From Lentilactobacillus sunkii DSM 19904 (lineage in GTDB: Bacteria; Bacillota; Bacilli; Lactobacillales; Lactobacillaceae), in assembly GCF_001435575.1 (NCBI RefSeq), contig NZ_AZEA01000001.1, positions 124,001 to 188,000 on the forward strand: 64,000 nucleotides of DNA, written 5' to 3'. The first letter of the stretch is position 1. Each line of letters starts with the position of its first letter. The notes under the pieces are model-generated. The model ran no database searches. It was not told where the DNA came from and worked only from the letters and a program-made list of their open reading frames with translations. The position numbers and the translations under genes were made by a program. Positions 46,004 to 53,967 of the stretch are shown here, in pieces.

Positions 46004-47254
46004 TTATTTTTCGACAAAATACCTATTAAAGCTCTTGGCATAATTGTGCATCATCCACTTATATAATGCAAAGCGTTTGATGTTTTTGTCTTTGGCATAC
46101 CAGAAAGTGTCACCATAGCGACCCTCACTGATCATTTCCATTGCCTGCTTTTTGGCGTCATTGTCTTTGGCGTACTTCTCAAAGATCTTCGGCGTCACAC
46201 CTAACCAAAGGAAATACTGACTTTGATCTTTGTTGGCATAAACGGTTGGTTTATCCTTCAGAGAATCAAATGCATAGTCTTGGACAACCCAGTCGGCCAA
46301 CTTGTGGCCGTTTAAGGTGACAAAGAAGCTGCTGCGGCCAGTCCGAAGATTAATTTCAAATAGTTTATATGAATTGTCCCGATGGTCAAATTTGATATCA
46401 AAATTAGCGTATCCATGAAAATTAATCTCTTCCAAAAACGTTTGAACCTTGTTGTAAATGTCCTGGTTAAAATCCGGAATAATGGCAACATAATTTCCAA
46501 TAGCAGCTGGTGCCGGGTCCTCCAATAGTGGATGGCCGAGACACATCAGCTTAACTTTGTGATTTTTGTCAACATACACGTTAAGTGTCCGCATATTGCT
46601 GTCGTCGCCTGGTATAAAGTCCTGAAGAATAAAATCAGAGGTGTAGCCATTGTCATAGCTTTTAGCAACGACATCCCGAAATTCCGCTTCACTTTTGATG
46701 ATGAATGCTTTCTTGCGTCCTTCAAAATGGATATCAAGCCACTCAACACTGTTTGCAGGCTTGAGGGCGACTGGGTAGCCGAATGGCTGTTCAATGGGCT
46801 CACCAGAGGTGTACATGGCTTTTGAAATAATCTTCGTCTTAGGGTATGGCAGATTATATTTGTCACACATCTTGTAAAAGTTTTCTTTATCATTTAATTT
46901 TTTGATTAAATCATAATCAATGTATGGACAGACAAAGACATCTTCCAACTCAGCCTTATGCTTGGAAATCAGTTCAGCGTAACCATCACCACAGCCAATT
47001 AGAATAACCGGCTCTTTATGATCAGCATATCTCTGCTTAATTTTTTTCATGGTATTAATCCAAACCGGATCTTCGCTAAATCCGGGAATTAATTCCAAAT
47101 CAACAATCTTGGTAAATCTGGTTGGTGCCAATTGGGTTTGGGCAAACGCTTTGACCGGCTTGCCGTAGACTTCATATAAACTTCGAGCCATCCCATAGGC
47201 GTTAAAATCACTTCCCAATAAAACGGGCGTAAAATCAAGCTTCTTATTTTCCAT
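46004..47254 (-). CDS. ATP-grasp D-aspartate ligase (AslFm-like)
   Basis: 416-residue ATP-grasp ligase predicted to attach D-Asp to the epsilon-amino group of L-Lys in the peptidoglycan stem. The start TPVLLGSDFNAYGMARSLYE and the ATP-grasp metal loop FEINLRTGRSSFF resemble the Enterococcus faecium D-Asp ligase. Located between racemase and MurE (3-bp gap to murE). Other carboxylate-amine ligations are possible, but the setting makes the wall role the best reading. Confidence 0.82.
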   Translation of the reverse strand: MENKKLDFTPVLLGSDFNAYGMARSLYEVYGKPVKAFAQTQLAPTRFTKIVDLELIPGFSEDPVWINTMKKIKQRYADHKEPVILIGCGDGYAELISKHKAELEDVFVCPYIDYDLIKKLNDKENFYKMCDKYNLPYPKTKIISKAMYTSGEPIEQPFGYPVALKPANSVEWLDIHFEGRKKAFIIKSEAEFRDVVAKSYDNGYTSDFILQDFIPGDDSNMRTLNVYVDKNHKVKLMCLGHPLLEDPAPAAIGNYVAIIPDFNQDIYNKVQTFLEEINFHGYANFDIKFDHRDNSYKLFEINLRTGRSSFFVTLNGHKLADWVVQDYAFDSLKDKPTVYANKDQSQYFLWLGVTPKIFEKYAKDNDAKKQAMEMISEGRYGDTFWYAKDKNIKRFALYKWMMHNYAKSFNRYFVEK

Positions 47255-47256
47255 TG

Positions 47257-48801
47257 TTAAAGTCCTTTCACGAGATTTTGAACGATTGCAGAATCGCCTT
47301 CATAAGGAACATTGTGGCCATTCATCTTTTGAAATTCATCGTGACCTTTTCCGGCCACCACAATCAAATCACCTTTTTTGCTTTCAGAAACGGCTTTTGT
47401 AATCGCTTGTTTTCGATCAGCAATATAGGTCGTATCGACTTTTGATGTGTCAATATGATCGGCAATCTCTTTGGCAATCTGCTTTGGATCTTCAGTAGCA
47501 GGATCATCGGTTGTCAGATACGCCTGATCGGCTGATTCATCAATTGCTTTGCCAAGTCCCTCACGGCGGTCAATCCCCTTATCACCGGTACTGCCGGTAA
47601 TAACGGTGACCTTGCCGGTTGGTGCCTGTTTCTTGAGAAACTCCAGAACAGAGTGAAGACTGCCATAATTATGCGCATAGTCCACATAAACGGTACCGTG
47701 TTCTTTGGTTTGGTAGATTTCCATCCGGCCTGGAACGGTTGTGTTAGCCAGGCCATATTCAATTTCGTTTGGCTTGGCCCCCATCAATGCGCTGGTAACC
47801 GCTGCTGCTACAGCGTTTCCCTCGTTATAATCGCCAGGAATTCCGATATGGTATACCCCGTCGATATGAAGTTTTTTAGCCTTTTCGGTTTTAGAGGTGA
47901 TCTGAATTTCATTTTCAGTCAGAGAATCTTCTAAAGATTTATACATAAAATCAATTGGAAATTCAGTTTCCTGATCGTTTCGATCACGGCCATAGATATA
48001 AATGTTTTCGGGTTGAGTGGTTGCTTTGGCTGTGTAATAAAGATCTGTCAAATGTGTTCCATCGGCATTTAGCAGACAGGCGTTTGAATTAACCAACAGT
48101 TGTTCTTTGCAATGCAAGTAATCCGCAAAAGTCGGGTGTTCATTTCGACCTATATGATCGGGGGAAATGTTCAAAAAGACACCCACATCATAGTGGAGCC
48201 CATAAACCCGATTCTTCTTGTAGGCCTGGGATGAAACTTCCATCACCAAATGATTCATGCCATTTTGAACTGCCTTATGCATATTCGTAAATAAATCCAG
48301 AGATTCGGGTGTTGTCAAACTTGATTTAACAACATCTTTACTGGTTGGTCCAACAACCGTGTTAATTGTTGAAGACAATGCAACCTTTCGTTGATAGGTT
48401 TGATCGAGAATTGCTTTGGTAAAGTAGGCAGATGTGGTTTTACCTTTGGTCCCTGTGTATGCAATGGTTGGCAGTTTATCTTGTGGAAACCCAAAAAATG
48501 CCGCACTTACGAGCGACATTGCTTTTTGGATATTTGTAACGATAATGCCAGGAATTTCAACATTGCGGTACACTTTTTCAGACATATAGGCAGTTGCCCC
48601 ATGCTTTTGGGCATCCATCAGATAAGCTGGTTTGAAATTCCCTTTACAGAAAAACAAACAGTTATCCGTTACCAATTTAGAATTATATGCAATCTGGTCA
48701 AAGCGATGACTTGAGCTGCTAAACTGACTTTCGAGCAATAAATTATGTTCATTGAGTAACACTAAAATCTCAGCAACAGTAATTTGTGCCAATTTGTGCA
48801 C
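47257..48801 (-). CDS. murE: UDP-N-acetylmuramoyl-tripeptide synthetase, probably L-lysine adding (MurE)
   Basis: 514-residue Mur ligase with the ATP loop YTGTKGKTTSAYF and the HNYGSLHSVL region. The residues that select the third amino acid read DDPATEDP where diaminopimelate-adding enzymes have DNPR; the DDP(N/A) form goes with L-Lys. Together with the D-Asp ligase this implies an L-Lys-D-Asp peptidoglycan, known for many lactobacilli. Confidence 0.88.
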   Translation of the reverse strand: MHKLAQITVAEILVLLNEHNLLLESQFSSSSHRFDQIAYNSKLVTDNCLFFCKGNFKPAYLMDAQKHGATAYMSEKVYRNVEIPGIIVTNIQKAMSLVSAAFFGFPQDKLPTIAYTGTKGKTTSAYFTKAILDQTYQRKVALSSTINTVVGPTSKDVVKSSLTTPESLDLFTNMHKAVQNGMNHLVMEVSSQAYKKNRVYGLHYDVGVFLNISPDHIGRNEHPTFADYLHCKEQLLVNSNACLLNADGTHLTDLYYTAKATTQPENIYIYGRDRNDQETEFPIDFMYKSLEDSLTENEIQITSKTEKAKKLHIDGVYHIGIPGDYNEGNAVAAAVTSALMGAKPNEIEYGLANTTVPGRMEIYQTKEHGTVYVDYAHNYGSLHSVLEFLKKQAPTGKVTVITGSTGDKGIDRREGLGKAIDESADQAYLTTDDPATEDPKQIAKEIADHIDTSKVDTTYIADRKQAITKAVSESKKGDLIVVAGKGHDEFQKMNGHNVPYEGDSAIVQNLVKGL

Positions 48802-48821
48802 CTTCCATTTCCTGCATATTT

Positions 48822-50702
48822 CTAAATCTTTGTACGATGAACCAAGCTGACAGTATCTTCAGTTGTGTCTTCTGGGAAGTAAACCTGATACCACAGGATA
48901 AATGTGTAAATCGTAAAGATCTTCTGCATGTTGGATTTGCCTTCAGCATGTTCTTTCAGCAATCGGTCCAGTTCGTTGACGTTAAAGAATTTGTGACCGG
49001 TATCTGAATGGAATGCGTTGACAATTCTTTCGTGATACTTTGGATCATTAATCCAGCTGGCAATTGGTGATGGGAAGCCAAGCTTTTCTTTCAAAGCAGT
49101 CTTCTTAGGCATCTCGCGTTCTGCAGCTGTCCGAAGTGAGATTTTGGTTTCATCAGGCGTAATTCGAGTCTTAACCGGCATTGTTTCAGCAAACTTTGCC
49201 ACTTCTTTGTCGACAAACGGTACTCGGACTTCAAGCGAGTTACACATACTCATTCGATCAGCCTTGTGCAGGATGTCAAATGGCAGCCAGGTGTTGATAT
49301 CAAAGTATTCCATCTGAGTCATTTCGTCCTTACCCTTCACATCATCAAAAATGTGTTTGGTGTAAGCACCGGAATCAGTATTAATTGAAGGATCCTTCAA
49401 AACCTTATTCCGATCGTCATAGTTAAACACGTAGTTAACCCGGTAATAGCGTTCGCTCAATGGCTGAGCCCCACGGACCAGGAACCGCTTGCCATGGAAT
49501 CGTGGCAGCCGTTTTGCAACAGCAGCCAAACCTTTACGTACCGGCTTTGGTACGTACTTCTGATATCGATCAAATGGAATGGCTTCAAGATACGTATTGT
49601 ATCCGCCAAAGAACTCATCGGCACCTTCGCCAGATAGAGCAACTTTAACATGTTTTGAAGTGTCTTTTGAAAGATAGTATAACTGGATCGCTGCCGGGTT
49701 TGAAAGTGGCTCGTCCATGTAATACATCATGGTTGGCAGGAAGTTAAAGTAGTCATCCCCATTCATATAAATCGGGGTGTTCTTCTGGTTGATTGTTTTA
49801 GCAAATTCAGTTGACCAAGCCAACTCACTGTATTTTGAATGATGGAAACCAATTGAAAACGACTGAATCGGCTTCAACTTTGCGGCCTCATTCAAGACAT
49901 AACTGGAATCAATTCCACTAGACAAGAAGCTGCCGACTTCAACATCGGCAATCATATGGGCTTTAACTGAATCGTCAACTAACTTACCAATCTTGTCAGC
50001 ATCGCCTTCGATAGTCTGGCTTTCATCGATATGATCGTAATTAAACTTGTAGTAGCGATGGGTTTCAGTCTTACCATTCTTGTGCAGGAAGTATTGTCCT
50101 GGTAATAGTTTGTATACATGTTTAAACATGGTTTCTCGGGATGGAATGAACTCAAAGCTCAAATGAATGGGTAACAGGCGAAGATTCAATTCCTTATTGA
50201 AATTTGGATGTTCCAAAAATGCTTTGATTTCAGATCCCCAAAGGAAGGTATCACCGTCATCGTAGTAGTACAGCGGCTTAATTCCAAAGTGGTCACGAGC
50301 ACCAAAGACTTCGTTATTTTTCTTATCATAAATCACAAACGCAAACATGCCACGGAGCTTGTCCAGCAATGCCGGGCCCCATTCTTCATAACCATAAACC
50401 AAAACTTCTGAATCAACGTCAGTTTTGAATTCATAGCCCAAGTCGCGAAGTTCTTCACGAATTTCTTTGTAGTTATAGATTTCACCATTAAAAGTCAGTA
50501 CCTTAGTCTGGTCAGCGTTGAACATCGGCTGACGGCCATGTGCCAAGTCAATGATTGAAAGTCGTCGAAAGCCCATCGAAACATTGTCGTCGGAGAAATA
50601 AGCTTCGTCGTCGGGGCCACGATGCTTGATCCGATCAGCCATGCTGTTAATAGTACCTTCTGAAACATCTTTTTGGTTAACGTAACCAACAAATCCGCAC
50701 AT
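48822..50702 (-). CDS. asnB: Glutamine-dependent asparagine synthase family amidotransferase (AsnB)
   Basis: 626 residues: N-terminal class II glutaminase (catalytic Cys2 in MCGFVGYVNQ, then RLSIIDLAHGRQPM) and a C-terminal synthetase domain with the ATP loop SFLSSGIDSSYV. In lactic bacteria AsnB-type enzymes amidate peptidoglycan side chains (meso-Dap or D-Asp) as well as making Asn. Leading an operon of MurE, D-Asp ligase and racemase, amidation of D-Asp to D-isoasparagine is a reasonable proposal, though free Asn synthesis cannot be ruled out. Confidence 0.9.
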   Translation of the reverse strand: MCGFVGYVNQKDVSEGTINSMADRIKHRGPDDEAYFSDDNVSMGFRRLSIIDLAHGRQPMFNADQTKVLTFNGEIYNYKEIREELRDLGYEFKTDVDSEVLVYGYEEWGPALLDKLRGMFAFVIYDKKNNEVFGARDHFGIKPLYYYDDGDTFLWGSEIKAFLEHPNFNKELNLRLLPIHLSFEFIPSRETMFKHVYKLLPGQYFLHKNGKTETHRYYKFNYDHIDESQTIEGDADKIGKLVDDSVKAHMIADVEVGSFLSSGIDSSYVLNEAAKLKPIQSFSIGFHHSKYSELAWSTEFAKTINQKNTPIYMNGDDYFNFLPTMMYYMDEPLSNPAAIQLYYLSKDTSKHVKVALSGEGADEFFGGYNTYLEAIPFDRYQKYVPKPVRKGLAAVAKRLPRFHGKRFLVRGAQPLSERYYRVNYVFNYDDRNKVLKDPSINTDSGAYTKHIFDDVKGKDEMTQMEYFDINTWLPFDILHKADRMSMCNSLEVRVPFVDKEVAKFAETMPVKTRITPDETKISLRTAAEREMPKKTALKEKLGFPSPIASWINDPKYHERIVNAFHSDTGHKFFNVNELDRLLKEHAEGKSNMQKIFTIYTFILWYQVYFPEDTTEDTVSLVHRTKI

Positions 50703-50915
50703 ATCCTATACCCCTTTTATCAAATCTTCTTGGTCGGTCTTAAAATTAATAACGTTTTATATTTTATCAGATTAACAACCGTGCTACCAGTAGTATAAAC
50801 CTTTCTTAAAAAACAGCGACCCAAAGGAAATTAAAACACTTTGGAATTTTATTTTACCATTATTTTAAGTTATACTTGTGTTAGAGCAACAAAAGCTTTG
50901 AAGGGAGAGATACAA

Positions 50916-51149
50916 ATGGATGAGATCGTATTTTTCAACCCAGGAGATTCAATCGGCAACTTTCATGATCATAATGAGGCAGTAAAAACTGCCCAGATTT
51001 ACAAAGAAAAAGAGCACAGCAAGAATGTCCTTGTTGTCCATGGTGTCGATAATAAAAATTTTGATATCTTTATGGCTGACGATATTATTAGTCATGACAA
51101 CGAAAAGAATGCCATTCAGAAGCCTTATAAAATTTCTGATCGTATTTAA
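50916..51149 (+). CDS. Small protein of unknown function
   Basis: 77 residues, beginning MDEIVFFNPGDSIGNFHDHN; not recognised. Acidic/His-rich near the start with a central beta-like stretch (SKNVLVVHGVDNKNFDIFM); no membrane segment or Cys. AAGGGAGAG before the ATG is a good ribosome binding site; earlier in-frame starts would pass through it. Own terminator; monocistronic, divergent from asnB. Confidence 0.7.
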   Translation: MDEIVFFNPGDSIGNFHDHNEAVKTAQIYKEKEHSKNVLVVHGVDNKNFDIFMADDIISHDNEKNAIQKPYKISDRI

Positions 51150-51160
51150 ATTGTGAATAA

Positions 51161-51204
51161 AAAAATGGTTCCCGTTATCTATTAGGATAACGGGAACCAT
51201 TTTT
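51161..51204. terminator. Bidirectional terminator between the 77-residue gene and uspA
   Basis: Perfect 19-bp stem (AAAAATGGTTCCCGTTATC) with a short loop and T runs in both directions. Confidence 0.93.
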
Positions 51205-51212
51205 CTATTGCT

Positions 51213-51653
51213 TTAGTCTTTGGTATTAACAACCAAAACTTTAGTTGTTGCATTACGAACAACAAATGCAGTTGTCGAACCAATCAATAACCGGTTGATT
51301 GCATCTACACCGGATTTACCAATGACAATTAAGTCTACATCATGCTCATCCGGATATACATGTGCAATGATGTTCTTTGGATTACCGATATCAATCGAAG
51401 TTTCATATTTGATGCCTTGAGAGTCAGCATACTTCTTTGCTTCGTTAATAATATTTTCAGCAATCTTGTGCTGGTCATCATACATGCTCGGCGGCATTCC
51501 TGCAGCACCGGCACCATAATAGAAATTGGTATTATTGATAACCGTAACCAAGTTGAGTGTGGAGTCAAATTGTTTTGCTAATTTGCAAGCTTCTTCCAAA
51601 GCTTGTTGTGAATTCTTACTTCCATCCAACGGAACTAAAATGTGTTCATACAT
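51213..51653 (-). CDS. Universal stress protein UspA family
   Basis: 146-residue cytosolic protein with the ATP-binding type motif GKSGVDAINRLLIGSTTAFV (G-x2-G-x9-G-S/T) and the N-terminal ILVPLDGSKNSQQAL. Stress-linked; specific role unknown. Confidence 0.92.
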   Translation of the reverse strand: MYEHILVPLDGSKNSQQALEEACKLAKQFDSTLNLVTVINNTNFYYGAGAAGMPPSMYDDQHKIAENIINEAKKYADSQGIKYETSIDIGNPKNIIAHVYPDEHDVDLIVIGKSGVDAINRLLIGSTTAFVVRNATTKVLVVNTKD

Positions 51654-52004
51654 TATTAATCACCCTTTCATGTAAGCGGAATCATTTACCTCTACAACAC
51701 TATAATGCAACGTTTATCGACAAAATGCAATCAATAAGTTTAAAGATATAATTTAAATCATTCTGATTATAAATTTGATTGACTATCATAACGCCATTCG
51801 CTTCTAGGCAATTAAATTGCAGTGTTTGTGACAATCATATCAAATTAAAAAATGGTGCAAACATCATCAACATCCGCATACTATATGACTATACGACATA
51901 GTATGAAGATCTTCACCGAAATCAGGTAACTGGTTTTGAGACAATTAATTTCGACAAGTTGCAAAATCGCTTTGAAGCGGAATGTGCAAACTAACGATAT
52001 AACC
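51654..52004. other. Intergenic region without convincing ORF, with inverted repeats
   Basis: About 350 bp between uspA and a terminator. No frame with a sensible start and RBS was seen. It contains a perfect inverted repeat CATACTAT / ATAGTATG (51877-51905), the palindrome GAAGATCTTC (51905-51914) and a nested partial repeat TTGCA..CGCTT / AAGCG..TGCAA (51959-51989). The part near 51654-51750 probably carries the uspA promoter. A small RNA or remnant of a lost gene are both possible; see findings. Confidence 0.4.
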
Positions 52005-52051
52005 AAAAAGCTCCCCAATCCATTGTTCCTAATGGATTGGGGAGCTTTTTT
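52005..52051 (-). terminator. Terminator after tRNA-Leu
   Basis: A 20-bp stem (AAAAAGCTCCCCAATCCATT and complement) with a short loop; T runs on both strands, so it can also stop plus-strand transcription from the non-coding stretch. Confidence 0.85.
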
Positions 52052-52059
52052 GTAATTAG

Positions 52060-52143
52060 TGCCCTCGGCAGGATTCGAACCTGTACTTGATTGCTCAAAC
52101 AGCGACCTGAACGCTGCGCGTCTGCCAGTTCCGCCACGAGGGC
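52060..52143 (-). tRNA. tRNA-Leu (anticodon CAG)
   Basis: 84 nt without encoded CCA. Acceptor GCCCTCG / CGAGGGC, D arm GGCGGAACTGGCAGACGC, anticodon stem CAGCG / CGCTG with loop TTCAGGT (anticodon CAG), long variable arm, T arm CAGGTTCGAATCCTG. Confidence 0.96.
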
Positions 52144-52168
52144 AACAAACAACATGTTTTATTTTACA

Positions 52169-52867
52169 CTAAAAGTAGTAACTTGAAAAGAAGTTTTGTC
52201 GTTTTGATTTAAATACAAGGTATCTGCTCGAGCTGGGATCGTTTTTCATCATCAGATATCCGATTAGTGCCATCAAGAATGCCCCGGCTAAGTCAGCGAT
52301 CAGATCAGTCATTGTATCGATCAAGGCAGCCCGACCTACCAGGAGTTTACCAGCTTCGGCATATCTCTGAAGATCCAGCCCACCCAGGCCATCAGCAGTA
52401 AATTCATACATTTCCCAGAAGACACCGCAAGTAGTTCCGAAGGTAAAAGCAAACAAACTCATCAAAAACGGCTTATTAGATGCATTATCTCTGGAGCTAA
52501 GCAAACCTTGGAAAATGGAAAATCCCAATCCCGCAAGCATCATGGCTGAAAGAACGTGCTCATACTTATCCCAGAAAGGCACGCCGTAAAACTGTAAACC
52601 AGATCCCAAGAAAATGGACAGGTACAGAAAAATATAAAAGAAGATTAATTCAATTTGTGGGAAATAGAAATTACCGAGCTTTTCAATCAAAAACGGCAGA
52701 CTGGCAATGATGATTCCTAATAAAACTTCAACTAGCAGAAGCATCTGACCATGAAACTTTGGCTGACCCTTCATAAACCAGTAACCATAGTAACCGATAT
52801 ACCCAGCCATTGAGACAATCGTAATCCAAAACAACCAGGTACTGACCCGTAATTTACCAATTTTCAT
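52169..52867 (-). CDS. YjdF/DUF2238-like integral membrane protein
   Basis: 232 residues with six or seven hydrophobic helices. Conserved polar motifs DKYEHVLSAMMLAGLGF, FWEMYEFTADGLGG and DTMTDLIADLAGAF are typical of the YjdF (DUF2238) family, whose acidic/His residues sit inside the membrane. Function unknown. Upstream and divergent from the ohrR-like gene. Confidence 0.8.
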   Translation of the reverse strand: MKIGKLRVSTWLFWITIVSMAGYIGYYGYWFMKGQPKFHGQMLLLVEVLLGIIIASLPFLIEKLGNFYFPQIELIFFYIFLYLSIFLGSGLQFYGVPFWDKYEHVLSAMMLAGLGFSIFQGLLSSRDNASNKPFLMSLFAFTFGTTCGVFWEMYEFTADGLGGLDLQRYAEAGKLLVGRAALIDTMTDLIADLAGAFLMALIGYLMMKNDPSSSRYLVFKSKRQNFFSSYYF

Positions 52868-52932
52868 ATGTAATGATCCCCTTTTATATCAAATTAATTG
52901 TCCGCAATTAAATTGACCTCGAATGTTAAGTC

Positions 52933-52960
52933 TTGCTTTTAAATGTGAATACATTACAAT
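52933..52960 (+). promoter_or_regulatory. Putative promoter of the OhrR-like gene
   Basis: TTGCTT (52933-52938), 16-base spacer, TACAAT (52955-52960). Confidence 0.5.
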
Positions 52961-53047
52961 AATAACATAAACCATTACAAATTAATCGACTAGCACTGTT
53001 CCACGAAGACTGGTACAAGTGCACACAAACTTACAGGAGTTGAAATT

Positions 53048-53500
53048 ATGCCTAAAACCAAACAAATTCACTTGGATGAACAGTTGTGTTTTCAAGTATA
53101 TACAGTCAATAAAAAATTCAATCATTTTTATCAGCAGGCACTCAAGCCCTTTGATTTAACTTATCCCCAGTACATTGCCATGCTGACTCTTTGGCAATAT
53201 GCCCCACTTTCCGTCAAACAATTGGGTGAATATCTGCATTTGGACAGCGGAACTTTAACCCCTTTACTCAAACGTCTTGAGAGCCATGGCTGGATCACTC
53301 GCAGCCGAAGCGAATCTGACGAACGAACAGTTATCATTGAATTGACGGAAGATGCTCAAAATAAACGTGACGATGTTTTTGATCGTGTGAACAATTGTTT
53401 TGACATTCTCGGCCTCACACCTGAAGAAAAAGCCGCCTGCTCTCAAACAATGTCGACGATTGAAACTAAATTGGACGACTATAACGAGTCACATATTTAA
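53048..53500 (+). CDS. MarR/OhrR-family regulator with sensing cysteine
   Basis: 150-residue winged-helix repressor. The N-terminal LDEQLCFQVYTVNKKF places a single reactive Cys at residue 14, equivalent to the peroxide-sensing cysteine of Bacillus OhrR; the recognition region HLDSGTLTPLLKRLESHGWI and wing SESDERTVII match well. A second Cys and a third occur later (NCF, ACSQ). No ohr gene is adjacent; the sulfur operon follows after a terminator. It may regulate thiol or peroxide stress genes elsewhere, or itself. Confidence 0.9.
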   Translation: MPKTKQIHLDEQLCFQVYTVNKKFNHFYQQALKPFDLTYPQYIAMLTLWQYAPLSVKQLGEYLHLDSGTLTPLLKRLESHGWITRSRSESDERTVIIELTEDAQNKRDDVFDRVNNCFDILGLTPEEKAACSQTMSTIETKLDDYNESHI

Positions 53501-53536
53501 CGGTGGATTCCTCACACCAATAACAATCATCTTGGA

Positions 53537-53563
53537 AGCATCGCTAAAAGGCGATGCTTTTTT
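53537..53563 (+). terminator. Terminator of the OhrR-like gene
   Basis: Stem AAGCATCGC / GCGATGCTT, loop of five, T run. Confidence 0.9.
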
Positions 53564-53573
53564 GTATTCCTCA

Positions 53574-53602
53574 TTTACAAATTTAAATATTTAAGTTATT
53601 CT
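53574..53602 (+). promoter_or_regulatory. Promoter of the rhodanese-CoA reductase-cstR operon
   Basis: TTTACA (53574-53579), 17-base spacer, TATTCT (53597-53602). The operator palindrome begins about 13 bases after the -10, at the expected transcript start. Confidence 0.65.
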
Positions 53603-53614
53603 ACTTAGCAGAAG

Positions 53615-53630
53615 ATACCCCTAGGGGTAT
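53615..53630 (+). promoter_or_regulatory. CsoR/CstR-type operator palindrome
   Basis: ATACCCCTAGGGGTAT, a perfect 16-bp palindrome with the TACCCC...GGGGTA arms of known CsoR/CstR operators, between the promoter and the ribosome binding site of the rhodanese gene. The cstR-like repressor is the last gene of the same operon. Confidence 0.88.
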
Positions 53631-53646
53631 ATAAAGGAGAATTTTA

Positions 53647-53955
53647 ATGTTATTTACAAAAGTTAAATCTATTTCTACAAAAGAGCTTCAAGAACAATTA
53701 AACAATCAACCAACCATCGTGGACGTCAGAGAAGATTTCGAATACCAAGGTGGGCATATTCCGTCTGCCGTCAACCTGCCATTGTCAACGTTGGATCAAC
53801 AGACAGGAAATCAGAAACTTCATGAACCTTGGTACTTAATTTGCCGGTCTGGTGCGCGGAGCATGCGAGCTGCGAAGTACCTTACCAAAGCCGGCTATGA
53901 CGTCATTAACGTTAAAGGTGGGATGAACGCTTGGAACGGTCCCGTTCAAAATTAG
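53647..53955 (+). CDS. Single-domain rhodanese
   Basis: 102-residue sulfurtransferase with the active-site loop CRSGARS (Cys66) and the entry motif VDVREDFEYQGGHI. It accepts sulfane sulfur as a persulfide on Cys66. First gene of an operon controlled by a CstR-type repressor, so a role in moving persulfide sulfur to the next protein is likely. Confidence 0.93.
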   Translation: MLFTKVKSISTKELQEQLNNQPTIVDVREDFEYQGGHIPSAVNLPLSTLDQQTGNQKLHEPWYLICRSGARSMRAAKYLTKAGYDVINVKGGMNAWNGPVQN

Positions 53956-53967
53956 GAGGATGCCTTA

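Noticed and set aside
50841-50915. Upstream start of the 77-residue gene
   Set aside because: The added 25 residues run through the promoter-like and ribosome binding regions; the ATG at 50916 has AAGGGAG at proper distance.
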